DNA from: JARBUG01 sp035628915
Lineage (GTDB): Bacteria; Bacillota; Sulfobacillia; Symbiobacteriales; Symbiobacteriaceae
DNA length: 64,000 nt
Assembly: GCA_035628915.1 (NCBI GenBank)
Contig: DASPIW010000006.1
Span: forward strand, 6,239 to 70,238
Direction: 5' to 3'
Below, piece by piece: positions 16,112 to 24,904 of the stretch (its first letter is position 1; every line of letters begins with the position of its first letter). The notes beneath the pieces were generated by a model, which saw only the letters and a list, made by a program, of their open reading frames with translations, made no database searches and was not told the origin of the DNA. A program made the position numbers and the translations under genes.

Positions 16112-17510
16112 CCCTCTCCTGCTGGCGCTTGGCCCAGCGGTCCCGGAACGTCTCGGCCTTTACCACAGGCAGGTCGCGGTAGTCGGTCCAGCCCTTGACC
16201 GGCCCGGGCGCCCAGCGCATCCAGCCGCTGCGGCTGAACGGCAGCTGCTGCCAGCGCACAATGCGGGACGTCAGGCGGTAGCGGTCCGGGGACGCCCAGG
16301 CCCAGCTCCAAAGCTGAAAAATCCAGCGCTCGCCGGCGGGCACCAGCCCGTCACGCTGTTCCTTCTGCCGCAGCTTAAGCAGCAGGTCGTTCAGGTGGAT
16401 TCCCATGGGGCACGCTTCGTGGCAGGATCCGCAGAGGCTGCATGCGTGAGGCAGGTCCGGCCACTTCTCCAGCCCGCGCAGCAGCGGCGTAATTACAGCG
16501 CCAATAGGCCCGCTGTACGCATCGCCGTAGGCGGCCCCGCCCACCTGCCGATAGACCGGACAGACGTTGAGGCACGAGCCGCAGCGAATGCAGAGCAGCG
16601 CCTCTTCGAACTCGGTATTCCGGATGGCCGACCGCCCGTTGTCCACGATGATCACGTGGAGCTCCTCCGGGCCGTCCACCTCGTCGGGGAGCCGGGGCCC
16701 CGAAATGAACGCGACGTAGCTGCTGATCAACTGTCCCGTGCAGGCCCGGGGCAGCAGGGCCAGGACCGGCTCCACGTCGGCAAAGGTCGGAACGACTTTC
16801 TCCATGCCGACGACCACGACCTGAATCCGGGGTTGGCTGGTGACGAGGTTGGCGTTGCCTTCGTTAGTAACCAATACGATGGTGCCCGTCTCCGCCACAG
16901 CGATGTTGCAGCCCGTCACGCCCACGTCGGCCGTCAGAAACTCCTGGCGCAGCTTGCGCCGGGCATACTGGAGCAGGTTTTGCGGGTCGTGGTCGACCGG
17001 CTTCCCTTCTTCTTTGGAGAAGAGCCCCGCGATCTCATAACGGTCCTTGCCAATGGCCGGCCCGACGATATGAGCGGGCGGGTCGCCGGAGAGCTGGATG
17101 ATATACTCGCCCAGATCCGTCTCCCGCACGTGCAGGCCCGCAGCCTCAAGGGCGTGGTTCAGGTGGATCTCTTCGGTCAGCATCGACTTGGATTTGACGA
17201 TGCGGCTGCCGCCGGATTCCTTGGCAATCTGGGCGACCCTTGCCGCCGCCTCGTCGCCCGTCTTCGCAAAATGGACGCGGGCCCCGCGCCGGGTCAATTG
17301 CTCGGCGAATTGGGAAACGTTGGCGTCGAGGTTGGCGACACCCTGCTGGCGGGCCGCCCGGGCCCGCTTCTTCAGGTCGGCCACCTGCTCGTTGCCCAGG
17401 GCCGCGTACGCCGCCAGCCGATTCCGGAAGAAGCCCTGTACCGTTGCCTTCGTCGCCTTAACCAGATTGGGTTTGGCGATCGCCTTGGCTGCCCGATCGG
17501 AAAAGGACAT
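16092..17510 (-). CDS. lutB: LutB-type iron-sulfur protein (lactate utilization), copy 1
   Basis: LutB is the largest subunit of the LutABC oxidase. The 472-residue protein has an N-terminal LUD domain (about 60-300, with KSKSMLTEEIHLN and ETDLGEYIIQLSGDPPAHIVGPA) and a C-terminal ferredoxin-like region. That region has two 4Fe-4S motifs, CIRCGSCLNVCPVYR and CSLCGSCHEACPMGI. The length is normal for the family. It begins two bases after lutA ends and overlaps lutC. Its gene partners upstream are sugar-acid-type dehydratases, so its hydroxy-acid substrate may not be lactate itself. The paralogue at 43644-45056 has the same architecture. Confidence 0.95.
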   Translation of the reverse strand: MSFSDRAAKAIAKPNLVKATKATVQGFFRNRLAAYAALGNEQVADLKKRARAARQQGVANLDANVSQFAEQLTRRGARVHFAKTGDEAAARVAQIAKESGGSRIVKSKSMLTEEIHLNHALEAAGLHVRETDLGEYIIQLSGDPPAHIVGPAIGKDRYEIAGLFSKEEGKPVDHDPQNLLQYARRKLRQEFLTADVGVTGCNIAVAETGTIVLVTNEGNANLVTSQPRIQVVVVGMEKVVPTFADVEPVLALLPRACTGQLISSYVAFISGPRLPDEVDGPEELHVIIVDNGRSAIRNTEFEEALLCIRCGSCLNVCPVYRQVGGAAYGDAYSGPIGAVITPLLRGLEKWPDLPHACSLCGSCHEACPMGIHLNDLLLKLRQKEQRDGLVPAGERWIFQLWSWAWASPDRYRLTSRIVRWQQLPFSRSGWMRWAPGPVKGWTDYRDLPVVKAETFRDRWAKRQQERGESLEG

Positions 17511-17511
17511 G

Positions 17512-18249
17512 CTACACGCCCTCCTTCCGGTTGAGCACTTCGGCCAGGTGCATCAGCCGCAGGTCGCCTTCCCGCCGGCGGTTGCGCCCGCCCAGGTGCA
17601 TCAGGCAGGACATGTCGCAGGCGACAAGTACCTCAGCACCCTGCCGTACGGCGTCGTCCAGCTTGTCATCGCCCATGTTGGCAGAGACCTGCGGGTTGCG
17701 CACGGAGAAAGTGCCGCCGAAGCCGCAGCACAGGTCCTGCCGCTCCAGCTCCTTCAGCTCCAGACCCTCGACCTTGCGCAGGAGCTGCAGGGGCTCCTGG
17801 ATGACTTTGAGGTCGCGGGTGAGGTGGCAGGAGGAGTGAAACGCCGCCTTGACCGGCAGGGCGGCGCCCACGTCGCGAACCTTCAGCACTTTGACCAGGA
17901 ACTCGGAGAATTCGTAGGTCCGGGCGCCCACCGCTTCCGCCAGCTTCTTCACCTCGGGCTCGTCAGCGAAAATCTCCGAGTAGTGGTTGCGCACCATGGC
18001 GGCGCAGGAACCGGAAGGCATCACGATATACTCGCTGTCCTTAAAGGTCCTCAGGAAGTTGAGCGCCAGCGGCCTGGCCTCTTCCGTGTGGCCGCAGTTG
18101 TAGGCCTGCTGACCGCAGCAGGTCTGTCCCAGCGGGAAATCGACCTCGCAGCCCAGCCGCTCCAATACCTCAACAGCATCCATACCTACTTCGGGGAAGA
18201 ACAGGTCGACCAAACATGTGGCAAAGAAGGAGACGCGTATTGTAATCAC
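17512..18249 (-). CDS. lutA: LutA-type Cys-rich CCG-domain protein (lactate utilization), copy 1
   Basis: LutA is related to the GlpC/GlcF iron-sulfur subunits and completes the LutABC hydroxy-acid oxidase. The 245-residue protein opens with RVSFFATCLVDLFFPEVG and has two CCG domains marked by QTCCGQQAYN and DLCCGFGGTFSV. These bind an iron-sulfur cluster and pass electrons onward. It follows the IlvD/Edd-type dehydratase by 14 bases and precedes lutB by one. The second lutA (42892-43647) has the same opening and motifs, so the window contains two complete lutABC sets. Confidence 0.95.
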   Translation of the reverse strand: MITIRVSFFATCLVDLFFPEVGMDAVEVLERLGCEVDFPLGQTCCGQQAYNCGHTEEARPLALNFLRTFKDSEYIVMPSGSCAAMVRNHYSEIFADEPEVKKLAEAVGARTYEFSEFLVKVLKVRDVGAALPVKAAFHSSCHLTRDLKVIQEPLQLLRKVEGLELKELERQDLCCGFGGTFSVRNPQVSANMGDDKLDDAVRQGAEVLVACDMSCLMHLGGRNRRREGDLRLMHLAEVLNRKEGV

Positions 18250-18263
18250 ATCCCTATGGTAGG

Positions 18264-20408
18264 TCAGTCGCTATTCCAGGATTCCGTCGCTTCCTCGGCC
18301 ACAATCAGGGGCACGACCCCGTGGGCGGCATCGGTGTGGTATTCCATCCGGTTGGCAGCCGCCACAGACTTCTGCCGGGCCTTGATGCGCCGCAGCCGCG
18401 CGGCGGCAAGAGCGTCGCGTTCCGCCAGCACGGCAGCGTCCGGGACGACGCGTCCATCGGCAAGCGCCGTCGGATCCAGCAGGTCGACACGCCGGGTCCG
18501 CAGCCCGATGTGCAGCAGGTCACCCGTCTGCAGCCGCAGAATGCCGCCGCCCCGGGCCGCCTCGGGCGTCACGTGGCCCATGGCGGCGCCGTAGGTCACC
18601 CCGGAGTAGCGCCCATCGCTGAAAATCGTGGTCAGCAGCCGCATGGCCTGGTTGGCGTTCACGTGCTGCATGGGGTTGAACATCTCCGGCATGCCGAACG
18701 CCTCCGGCCCCTGCCCGCTGATGACCATGGTGATTTTGATTGCACCTGTCCGGACCATCTGGTCGAAGAGCTGGTCATAGGGCAGGGCCGCGTCCACTTC
18801 CAGCTTGAGCCGCGGCCCGTTGTACCGGGCCATGGCCCGCAGCCCCGGTTCCGGGAAAAGGCGCCCGGCCTGGATCTTGCCCAGAATGTGCGGATCGAGC
18901 AGCGCTCTGTTGGCATCTTCCTCGTTTTCAAAGTACAGCACGAAGTTAACCTGGTCATCGAACGCCTCTACCTGGTGCGCAGGCATGCCGGCAATCTTGA
19001 CCTCCGCCGATTCAAAGAAGTTGCCTTGCAGCACTTCCACGCCGCCGTAGTCCCGACGCGGGGTGTGCAGAATGATCGGGTTCTCCGTCACGCCAGCCGC
19101 GGAGAGCCCCCCTGTATCTGAGAGCCGCTCCCGCCAGGTTGTGCCGGTCACCGTCATGGCATCGACGTCCATGGGCATGCCGTTCTGCAGCAGCTCGTAC
19201 ATCACCGTCTCGACACCTCGGTGCAAGCCCTGGCACTTCTGCAAGGCCAGTTGGAAGATATCCCGGCCCTTCGTCAGCGAGTAATCGAAGAGATCGGGCA
19301 CCGGCAGCGCCGTGCGAATGCGGTCAATGTCCCACACGCTGAAGTCGTAGCCGGCGTACTTCATGGCCGCGACCATGTGCATCATCAGGTTGCTGGAACC
19401 GCCCGTGGCGCTGTGGATGCGCACGCAGTTGCAGATGTTGGCCCGCAGAATCTCCCGCACGCCGCACTCGGGCCGGTTGGCAAGCTTGAAGAGGTCGGCG
19501 ACCTGCCGCTCCACCTGTGCCGCGGTGGGCGCCTCGGGCAGCAGGTCCACCGCCGGATGGGCAAACCCCAGGGCGGATATGGCCATGCGCGAGGAGTTGC
19601 CGGTGCCGTTGAAGGCGCAGATGCCGCCCTTGGCATCGCAGGTCGCCACTGCCAGGGAGCGCTCGAACGCCTTGTGACTGGCGGGCGTCAGCACCCCCAG
19701 CTCCACGGCCCGGGTCAGCACGCCCTGGAAGGCTGTGCCCGTGGTGCACTGCAGAATGTACTGCATGGTATCGCGCAGGTCGCGGGCGAGGTCCGGAAAG
19801 CCCTGCGCCTCGGCGTGCTGCGCCAGCGCTTCCAGTTCAGCGTGGGTCTCCGGCGCAATGGTGCCGCCCTTCAGCACGTGTGCGGGGGCGAAGGTCGCGA
19901 AGACCGGCGCCTCGCCCCGGCGGCGGCGCAGCGCATCCAGATGCGCCAGGCCCGCCACAACGGCCAGCGGCGTCTTGTCGCAGCCGGCGATTACGTATGC
20001 GCCGTGGTAAATGTGCGACTCCATCTGGTTGGCGACCATGGCTGCCACGGCGTTGCGGCTCTGCAGGCTGTACGACATGCCCATGGTCGATTGGGCCGTG
20101 CCGTCGCACATGACAGGGTGGCCGAAGTAAAACGGTACGCCGCCGGCACGCCAGATCGCCAGGGCGGCGTAGTATACGGTTTCGAGGTCGACAATATGGG
20201 CCGGATGGTCCCACGAGCCGCCGATGATGGCGATGCGGGGGGCGTTTTCTTCCAGCCGGTCGTGAATCGCGGTCAGGGGCCAATCCGGCGCCGGCCCCAT
20301 GCCGGTGAACCGGTAGGCCCGGTCCAGCAGGGCGGCCACCGTAATGGGTTCGTTCGCCTTGGCCTGCACGTTCCACGTGTAGGGATTGATCGGGTTGTCA
20401 ATACGCAT
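18264..20408 (-). CDS. IlvD/Edd-family dehydratase, probable sugar-acid dehydratase
   Basis: IlvD/Edd enzymes are iron-sulfur dehydratases acting on dihydroxy acids or aldonates. This one has 714 residues, longer than typical IlvD (about 560) or Edd (about 600). Family-like elements are HPVMCDGTAQSTMGMSYSLQSRN, VIAGCDKTPLAVV with a cluster Cys, HSATGGSSNLMMHMVA, and the C-terminal SDGRYSGVTYGAAMGHVTPEA. Isoleucine-pathway function is unlikely: there are no ilv neighbours, and the gene sits with a split UxaA dehydratase, a FAH-family enzyme and lutABC. Its ATG overlaps the stop of the UxaA large-subunit gene (TAATG). The exact substrate is not readable from sequence. Confidence 0.87.
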   Translation of the reverse strand: MRIDNPINPYTWNVQAKANEPITVAALLDRAYRFTGMGPAPDWPLTAIHDRLEENAPRIAIIGGSWDHPAHIVDLETVYYAALAIWRAGGVPFYFGHPVMCDGTAQSTMGMSYSLQSRNAVAAMVANQMESHIYHGAYVIAGCDKTPLAVVAGLAHLDALRRRRGEAPVFATFAPAHVLKGGTIAPETHAELEALAQHAEAQGFPDLARDLRDTMQYILQCTTGTAFQGVLTRAVELGVLTPASHKAFERSLAVATCDAKGGICAFNGTGNSSRMAISALGFAHPAVDLLPEAPTAAQVERQVADLFKLANRPECGVREILRANICNCVRIHSATGGSSNLMMHMVAAMKYAGYDFSVWDIDRIRTALPVPDLFDYSLTKGRDIFQLALQKCQGLHRGVETVMYELLQNGMPMDVDAMTVTGTTWRERLSDTGGLSAAGVTENPIILHTPRRDYGGVEVLQGNFFESAEVKIAGMPAHQVEAFDDQVNFVLYFENEEDANRALLDPHILGKIQAGRLFPEPGLRAMARYNGPRLKLEVDAALPYDQLFDQMVRTGAIKITMVISGQGPEAFGMPEMFNPMQHVNANQAMRLLTTIFSDGRYSGVTYGAAMGHVTPEAARGGGILRLQTGDLLHIGLRTRRVDLLDPTALADGRVVPDAAVLAERDALAAARLRRIKARQKSVAAANRMEYHTDAAHGVVPLIVAEEATESWNSD

Positions 20409-21586
20409 TACAGTGTCGGACCGATCCGCCAGATGCCGAAGTCGTCCTGCCCGAGAATCTCGGCGCTGGTCAGCTTGCCGCTGGCGACGGCCCTCACCTC
20501 CTCGAAAATCCTGCGGCCCACAGTCTGCACGGTCTCTTCCCCGCTGATGACCGTACCCGCGTTCACGTCCATGTTGTCGCGCATGCGCTCGAACATGGGG
20601 GAGTTGGTAGCAATCTTGATCGCCGGGGCGACGACCGACCCGGTCGGCGTGCCCCGGCCGGATGTAAAAACGGTGACGTGGGCGCCGCCCGCCACCATGC
20701 CGGTGATTTGCTCGATGTCGTGGCCCGGGGTGTCCATCCAGACGAGCCCCCTGGTCTTCGGGCGCTCGGCGTACTCGATGATGTCCTGCAGGGGCCGGGT
20801 GCCGGCTTTATAGATGCAGCCCAGCGACTTTTCTTCAATCGTCGTGATGCCGCCCTCGATGTTGCCCGGCGACGGCTGGGCGCCCCGGAAGTCCACGCCC
20901 ATCTTCATGACATCCTGCTCGAACCGGTCGATCACCTCGAAGACCCGCTTCTTCAGGGCCGGCGTCACGGCCCGCTCCGCCAGCAGGTGCTCCGCCCCGA
21001 TCAGTTCCGTGGTCTCGGCCAGAATCACCGTGCCGCCCCGATCGATCAGCAGGTCGGAACAGGCGCCCACGGCGGGGTTGCCGCTCAGGCCCGAGCAGGC
21101 GTCCGAGCCGCCGCACTCGGTGGCGAGAATCAGCTCCGACACGTCGATCAGTTCACGCTGCGCGAGCGATGCGTCCTTGACCATGGCGGCCGCGATGCTC
21201 GCCGCATCGGCGATGGCCTGCAGCGTGCCCCCGCTCTCCTGAATCAGCACGACCTCGACCCGCTTCCAGGGCGCCCGCCGGGCGATTTCGGCGGCGATTA
21301 GCCGGGCCTGCGAGGCTTCGCAACCCAGACCCATCACCACGACGCCGCTGACGTTGGGGTGTGCCCCCGTGCCCACGAACGTGCGGTTGGTCTGCTCAAT
21401 GTCGGCCCCGACCGCCGCACAGCCGTGCTGGTGGTAGAACGACACGGTGCCCCGCACCAATTGGGTCACCTGCTGCGCCGCCTTCGCCGCACATACGATG
21501 GTCGGCAGCAGCAGCACGTGGTTGCGGATGCCCACCGAGCCGTCAGGGCGCCGGAATCCCCAGAACTTGCCCTCAGGAATCTGCAT
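20408..21586 (-). CDS. UxaA-family dehydratase, large (C-terminal) subunit
   Basis: UxaA/GarD enzymes are metal-dependent lyases that dehydrate altronate, galactarate or related acids. The relatives SuyA/SuyB cleave sulfolactate. The 392 residues cover the catalytic part only, beginning at FWGFRRPDGSVGIRNHVLLLPT. Conserved parts include ATECGGSDACSGLSGNPAVG, KSLGCIYKAGTRPLQDIIEYAE and GRGTPTGSVVAPAIKI. The ATG at 21586 is chosen because the family begins there. It overlaps the 3-prime end of the small-subunit gene by 14 bases, so the two halves are translationally coupled. Altronate- or galactarate-like acids are plausible substrates, but the choice among them is inference. Confidence 0.88.
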   Translation of the reverse strand: MQIPEGKFWGFRRPDGSVGIRNHVLLLPTIVCAAKAAQQVTQLVRGTVSFYHQHGCAAVGADIEQTNRTFVGTGAHPNVSGVVVMGLGCEASQARLIAAEIARRAPWKRVEVVLIQESGGTLQAIADAASIAAAMVKDASLAQRELIDVSELILATECGGSDACSGLSGNPAVGACSDLLIDRGGTVILAETTELIGAEHLLAERAVTPALKKRVFEVIDRFEQDVMKMGVDFRGAQPSPGNIEGGITTIEEKSLGCIYKAGTRPLQDIIEYAERPKTRGLVWMDTPGHDIEQITGMVAGGAHVTVFTSGRGTPTGSVVAPAIKIATNSPMFERMRDNMDVNAGTVISGEETVQTVGRRIFEEVRAVASGKLTSAEILGQDDFGIWRIGPTL

Positions 21587-21863
21587 GGACCTTGTCCCCC
21601 CTCCCCCGGTTGCTCTCGATGTTCTGCACATGGGCATGCTCCCCGGCCGCGATCGCCCGGGAGGCCGTGCCAATGACCTGGCCGTACTTCAGCACCGGCT
21701 CGCCCTGGGCGATGGGCCGGATGGCGAACTTGTGGCCAAATGCAATCGGCTGGGCCAGCCTTACCGTATTGCCGTCGATGACCAGCGCAAACCCGGCCGG
21801 CAGGTCGGCCACCGCCGTCGCAACGTTGTCGACCGAAGGCTTCATAATTACGTACTGCGCCAT
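21573..21863 (-). CDS. UxaA-family dehydratase, small (SAF-domain) subunit
   Basis: This 96-residue protein is the separate N-terminal SAF domain of a UxaA-type dehydratase. It has the beta-clip pattern RLAQPIAFGHKFAIRPIAQGEPVLKYGQVIGTAS and ends in EHAHVQN, where a metal-binding His is expected. In E. coli UxaA and GarD this domain is fused to the catalytic part. In SuyA/SuyB and many Firmicute UxaA systems it is a separate gene, as here. The ATG at 21863 lies just left of the LarA-like gene end (21866), and its stop overlaps the large-subunit start, so the pair should be made in equal amounts. Confidence 0.88.
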   Translation of the reverse strand: MAQYVIMKPSVDNVATAVADLPAGFALVIDGNTVRLAQPIAFGHKFAIRPIAQGEPVLKYGQVIGTASRAIAAGEHAHVQNIESNRGRGDKVHADS

Positions 21864-21865
21864 AC

Positions 21866-23191
21866 TCAGTCCTCCTCCCAGGGCCGGCGCCCCGTCCGGT
21901 GCTCGGGCAGTGGCAGGTCGGCCAGACGGCCGTCCGCCGCGAAAGTCATGGGCATGGGGTCCGTCAGGGCTTCCAGGCTCGGGTTCTTCACCCCGTCCGA
22001 CTGCCATAGCGCCTCGGAGACCCACATTTCTTCAAGATGGAGTGTGGAACTGACACGCACGAGGCGGGGGCGCTCCACATCCACTCGGTTGCAGGTGATC
22101 AGGGCGACGGCAATCGCCTGCCTGTCATCGGGCATCCAGAGCGGCGTGGCGGCACTGCCCAGTTCAGAGCTGGTAATCTGGTTGGTCCAGAACTGCTGGT
22201 AGTCGATGTTCTCGACAACCGCCCGGGTGGTCACGTCGGCGGCGCCGAGCCCCGTCGCGTTGCCGTGGGTCTGCTCGGTCAGGCGCAGCACTACGATCTT
22301 CTGGGGGTTGCGGGCCGGGTCGCCTGGGATATGCCGCACCGCATACCGCCCGGTAATGTTCGGGTCCATGCCGCTCCCGCTGATGTTCTTGCCCAGGTAA
22401 TCCACCACCAGCACATCCAGGTGGTCGAACGGGATCTGCGGCATCAGGCTCCGGCAAAGGTTCATCAACTCCGGCTCCCGGCCGGAAATTCGTTCGGCGG
22501 GCACAAGCTCAATATGGGCCGGCTCCTCGTAGGCGTTCTCCACGGTCGCCAGGCCGCCCAGAACGTTGACCTTCTCCAGAACCACGGCTGCAGCCGCGGG
22601 AATCGTCTCGTGGAAGGTATCGAACCCCTGCTTATGGATCAGGGCGGCGCCGCGGTGCTTGCCGAAGCCGATGACCAGCATTTTGCTCAGGCCGCTCTCC
22701 ACCGGACCGTGAAAGTCCGTGTGGACCTTGACCCGGTTTATGGGCAGTACGGCGTCCGCTGCAAGGGCTTCCCGGCTAAAATGAACCGGGAAGCCGCCCG
22801 GCGTATAGCCGAGCAGTTCGGTATCCATGCCGGAGCGGAATTCGACGCCCATGGACGCAGGCGTAACGCCGTAGCCGGCCAGCACATCCATTTGGCCGTC
22901 CGGCGTGGCGCCGCCATGGCTGCCCATGGCGGGCACGATGAACGGGCGGGCGCCCCGCTGCTTCAGCTCGGCGATTACCGTCCCGGCGATCTGATCGATC
23001 CGGGCGACGCCGCGGCTGCCGACGCCCACCGCCACTCTCATGCCCGGGCGGATCCGGGCGTCCAGCTTCTGCATTTCGCGGGCGACGGCACCGGCCACGT
23101 CCGCTTCACGCGGGGCGTCGAAACGCTGCCGCACCTTCCGCCACTGCGGGAATGCAGTGTCGAGGCCCCCTTCTACGACTTGAAAGGCCAT
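21866..23191 (-). CDS. LarA-like (DUF2088) lactate-racemase-family protein, possible sugar-acid epimerase
   Basis: LarA proteins use a nickel-pincer nucleotide to racemise or epimerise 2-hydroxy acids. Characterised homologues act on lactate, malate, hydroxyglutarate, phenyllactate and gluconate. The 441-residue protein has VPAMGSHGGATPDGQ, close to the LarA His108 region, and LPINRVKVHTDFHGPVESGLSK, which carries candidate catalytic His and Lys residues. No larB/C/E cofactor genes are nearby, so the cofactor would have to come from elsewhere or the protein may work differently. Its position beside dehydratases for polyhydroxy acids suggests an aldonate epimerase. That assignment is inference. 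Confidence 0.75.
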   Translation of the reverse strand: MAFQVVEGGLDTAFPQWRKVRQRFDAPREADVAGAVAREMQKLDARIRPGMRVAVGVGSRGVARIDQIAGTVIAELKQRGARPFIVPAMGSHGGATPDGQMDVLAGYGVTPASMGVEFRSGMDTELLGYTPGGFPVHFSREALAADAVLPINRVKVHTDFHGPVESGLSKMLVIGFGKHRGAALIHKQGFDTFHETIPAAAAVVLEKVNVLGGLATVENAYEEPAHIELVPAERISGREPELMNLCRSLMPQIPFDHLDVLVVDYLGKNISGSGMDPNITGRYAVRHIPGDPARNPQKIVVLRLTEQTHGNATGLGAADVTTRAVVENIDYQQFWTNQITSSELGSAATPLWMPDDRQAIAVALITCNRVDVERPRLVRVSSTLHLEEMWVSEALWQSDGVKNPSLEALTDPMPMTFAADGRLADLPLPEHRTGRRPWEED

Positions 23192-23213
23192 GGCTCCAAT
23201 GCCCCCTTGCGAA

Positions 23214-24116
23214 TTACAGCTGATGAATGGGGTTGCGAAGCGTACCTATGCCGGAGATCGCGATCTCGACCACATCGCCCTCCAGCAGGGTGAAGCTTTC
23301 ATCCGGCACCAGGCAGGTGCCGGTGAGCAGGACCGTTGGCCCAAGCAGTTCGTTGTCCCGGTTCAGGAAGGAAACCAGTTCCGGGAAGGTCCGCTTCATC
23401 TGGCGGGTAGAAATCTCCCCTTCAAAGGCAGCCTTGCCGCCCCGCAGGATCGTCATGTGAATGATGAACTCCGACGGCGGCGTATCGGTAATCAGGACGG
23501 CCGGGCCCACGGCGCAGGAGCCCTTCCACATTTTCGCCTGGGGCAAGTAGAGCGGGTTGACGCCTTCAATATCGCGTGAGGACATGTCGTTGCCCACGGT
23601 GTAGCCGACAATCCGGCCGCTTCCGTCCAGCATGACCCCCAGTTCCGGCTCCGGCACGTTCCACTTGGAATCGGAGCGCAGGTTGAGCACGGCGTTCTGC
23701 CCGCTGACCCGCCCGGAGCTCGCCTTGAAGAAGATTTCGGGGCGCTCGGCTTCATAGACCCGCGTGTAAATATCGGGCACGTCGGATTCGACCACCCGGG
23801 CGTCGCGAGACCGGAGATAAGTAACGCCGGCGGCCCAGACTTCGGCCACGGGCGGGGCCATCAGGTGCGCCTTCTCCATGGCGGGGGCGACATCCAGGTC
23901 CGCATAGCGATAGGAAGCGGCCCTATGCAGGAGGCCGGGAACGAGGTCGGCAAGCAGTTGGGCCGGAGTCTTGCCGGCGTCCAGCGCTTCCGCGAAGAGC
24001 ACAGGCAGGGAAGCACAGCGCACGGGGTCGGCGGCGGTCAGGTCATAGACCCGTTCTTCCCGTACGAGTCCAAGTCGGGGACCGATGCGCGGAAGCCAAA
24101 ACGTGACCAGCAGCAT
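23214..24116 (-). CDS. Fumarylacetoacetate hydrolase (FAH)-family protein, AraD1/keto-deoxy-acid dehydratase type
   Basis: FAH-fold enzymes hydrolyse or dehydrate keto acids with a Mg ion held by acidic residues. The 300-residue protein has VWAAGVTYLRSRDARVVES, EIFFKASSGRVSG, then PEPELGVMLD and GNDMSSRDIEGVNPLYLPQAK, where the Glu and Asp metal ligands sit. This variant, with a large N-terminal region and SRD after the glycine, resembles 2-dehydro-3-deoxy-pentonate dehydratases of oxidative pentose routes. This fits the adjacent sugar-acid dehydratases. Hydrolase activity on other keto acids is an alternative. The ATG at 24116 follows the GntR stop by three bases and has an AAGGAG site. Confidence 0.85.
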   Translation of the reverse strand: MLLVTFWLPRIGPRLGLVREERVYDLTAADPVRCASLPVLFAEALDAGKTPAQLLADLVPGLLHRAASYRYADLDVAPAMEKAHLMAPPVAEVWAAGVTYLRSRDARVVESDVPDIYTRVYEAERPEIFFKASSGRVSGQNAVLNLRSDSKWNVPEPELGVMLDGSGRIVGYTVGNDMSSRDIEGVNPLYLPQAKMWKGSCAVGPAVLITDTPPSEFIIHMTILRGGKAAFEGEISTRQMKRTFPELVSFLNRDNELLGPTVLLTGTCLVPDESFTLLEGDVVEIAISGIGTLRNPIHQL

Positions 24117-24119
24117 GGT

Positions 24120-24833
24120 CTATTCACACTCCTTGAGGGCATCCTGCTTCATCACTTGCTCCAGGTCGAACTGGACGTTCTTCATGTGGTCTCGCATCGC
24201 ATAGCGGGCTGCCGCCTCGCTATGAGTGCTGATCGCTTCATAGACCTGCCGGTGGCTGAAGACGGCCCGCTCGCCGGAACCAGACACGTTGTGGGTCTTT
24301 GCCCGCAGGTGGTCAATGAGGCCGTAAATGTTGGCGTAGACCTGCGACAGAATGCGGTTGCCGGCCGCCTCCACCACGGTCTCGTGAAACTCGAGGTCGG
24401 AGGGCAGGTAGTCTTCACCGTTGGCCAGTTGCTCTTCCATGGTTCGCAGGCTGCGGGCGAGCCGTTCGCGGTGCACGGCGGAGGCCCGGCGGGCAGCGAG
24501 GCCGGCCATCTCCACCTCCAGCACAGTGCGGGCCTCAATCAGCTCAAGCAGCTGCTCCGACTCCAGCATGTTGCCGACCAGCGGGTCAATCATGCTCTGC
24601 GCCGTAGGGCGGCTGACAAAGGTACCTTCGCCCTGGCGAGCTTCCACCAGCCCCATGGCCGCCAGCACTTTGAGCCCCTCCCGCATGGCAAGGCGGCTCA
24701 CGCCCAGGCGGGCGGCTAGTTCTCGCTCCGGCGGCAGCTGGTCACCCGGCTTCAAGTCACCCCTGGCAATGGCGTCCCGAACCTCGGCAATGACCGCCTC
24801 GCCAACGCTGGTTCGTTTCACACGGTTGAGCAC
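24120..24833 (-). CDS. GntR-family (FadR/FCD subfamily) transcriptional regulator
   Basis: This is the likely repressor of the nine-gene operon it heads. The 237-residue protein has an N-terminal winged helix (GDLKPGDQLPPERELAARLGVSRLAMREGLKVLAAMG) and an all-helical FCD domain (about 90-230). The domain has the ligand/metal His pattern typical of regulators of lactate, gluconate and hexuronate use. The frame is open further upstream, but the GTG at 24833 has GGAGGGA six bases before it. A FadR-type dyad (24862-24874) lies just upstream of this start. The inducer is probably the acid that the operon degrades. Confidence 0.93.
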   Translation of the reverse strand: MLNRVKRTSVGEAVIAEVRDAIARGDLKPGDQLPPERELAARLGVSRLAMREGLKVLAAMGLVEARQGEGTFVSRPTAQSMIDPLVGNMLESEQLLELIEARTVLEVEMAGLAARRASAVHRERLARSLRTMEEQLANGEDYLPSDLEFHETVVEAAGNRILSQVYANIYGLIDHLRAKTHNVSGSGERAVFSHRQVYEAISTHSEAAARYAMRDHMKNVQFDLEQVMKQDALKECE

Positions 24834-24861
24834 TGATCTCCCTCCATAGGTCATACCTCTG

Positions 24862-24874
24862 ATGGTCAGACCAT
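24862..24874 (-). promoter_or_regulatory. Candidate GntR/FadR-type operator
   Basis: ATGGTCAGACCAT is a perfect odd-length dyad of the TGGTnnnACCA type bound by FadR-subfamily GntR regulators. It sits 29 bases upstream of the chosen GntR start, where it would cover the promoter of the whole catabolic operon. Confidence 0.6.
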
Positions 24875-24904
24875 TAGGGGCAAACGAAACCGCCATGAGC
24901 TTAC

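Noticed and set aside
18264..20408. Annotation as IlvD of branched-chain amino acid synthesis
   Set aside because: The protein is much longer than IlvD and has no ilv neighbours. Its operon is catabolic.
20408..21863. Calling the split UxaA pair a sulfolactate sulfo-lyase (SuyAB)
   Set aside because: The two-gene layout fits, but the same split occurs in other UxaA dehydratases, and the neighbours (IlvD/Edd, FAH) suggest polyhydroxy acids. No sulfite-handling gene is present.
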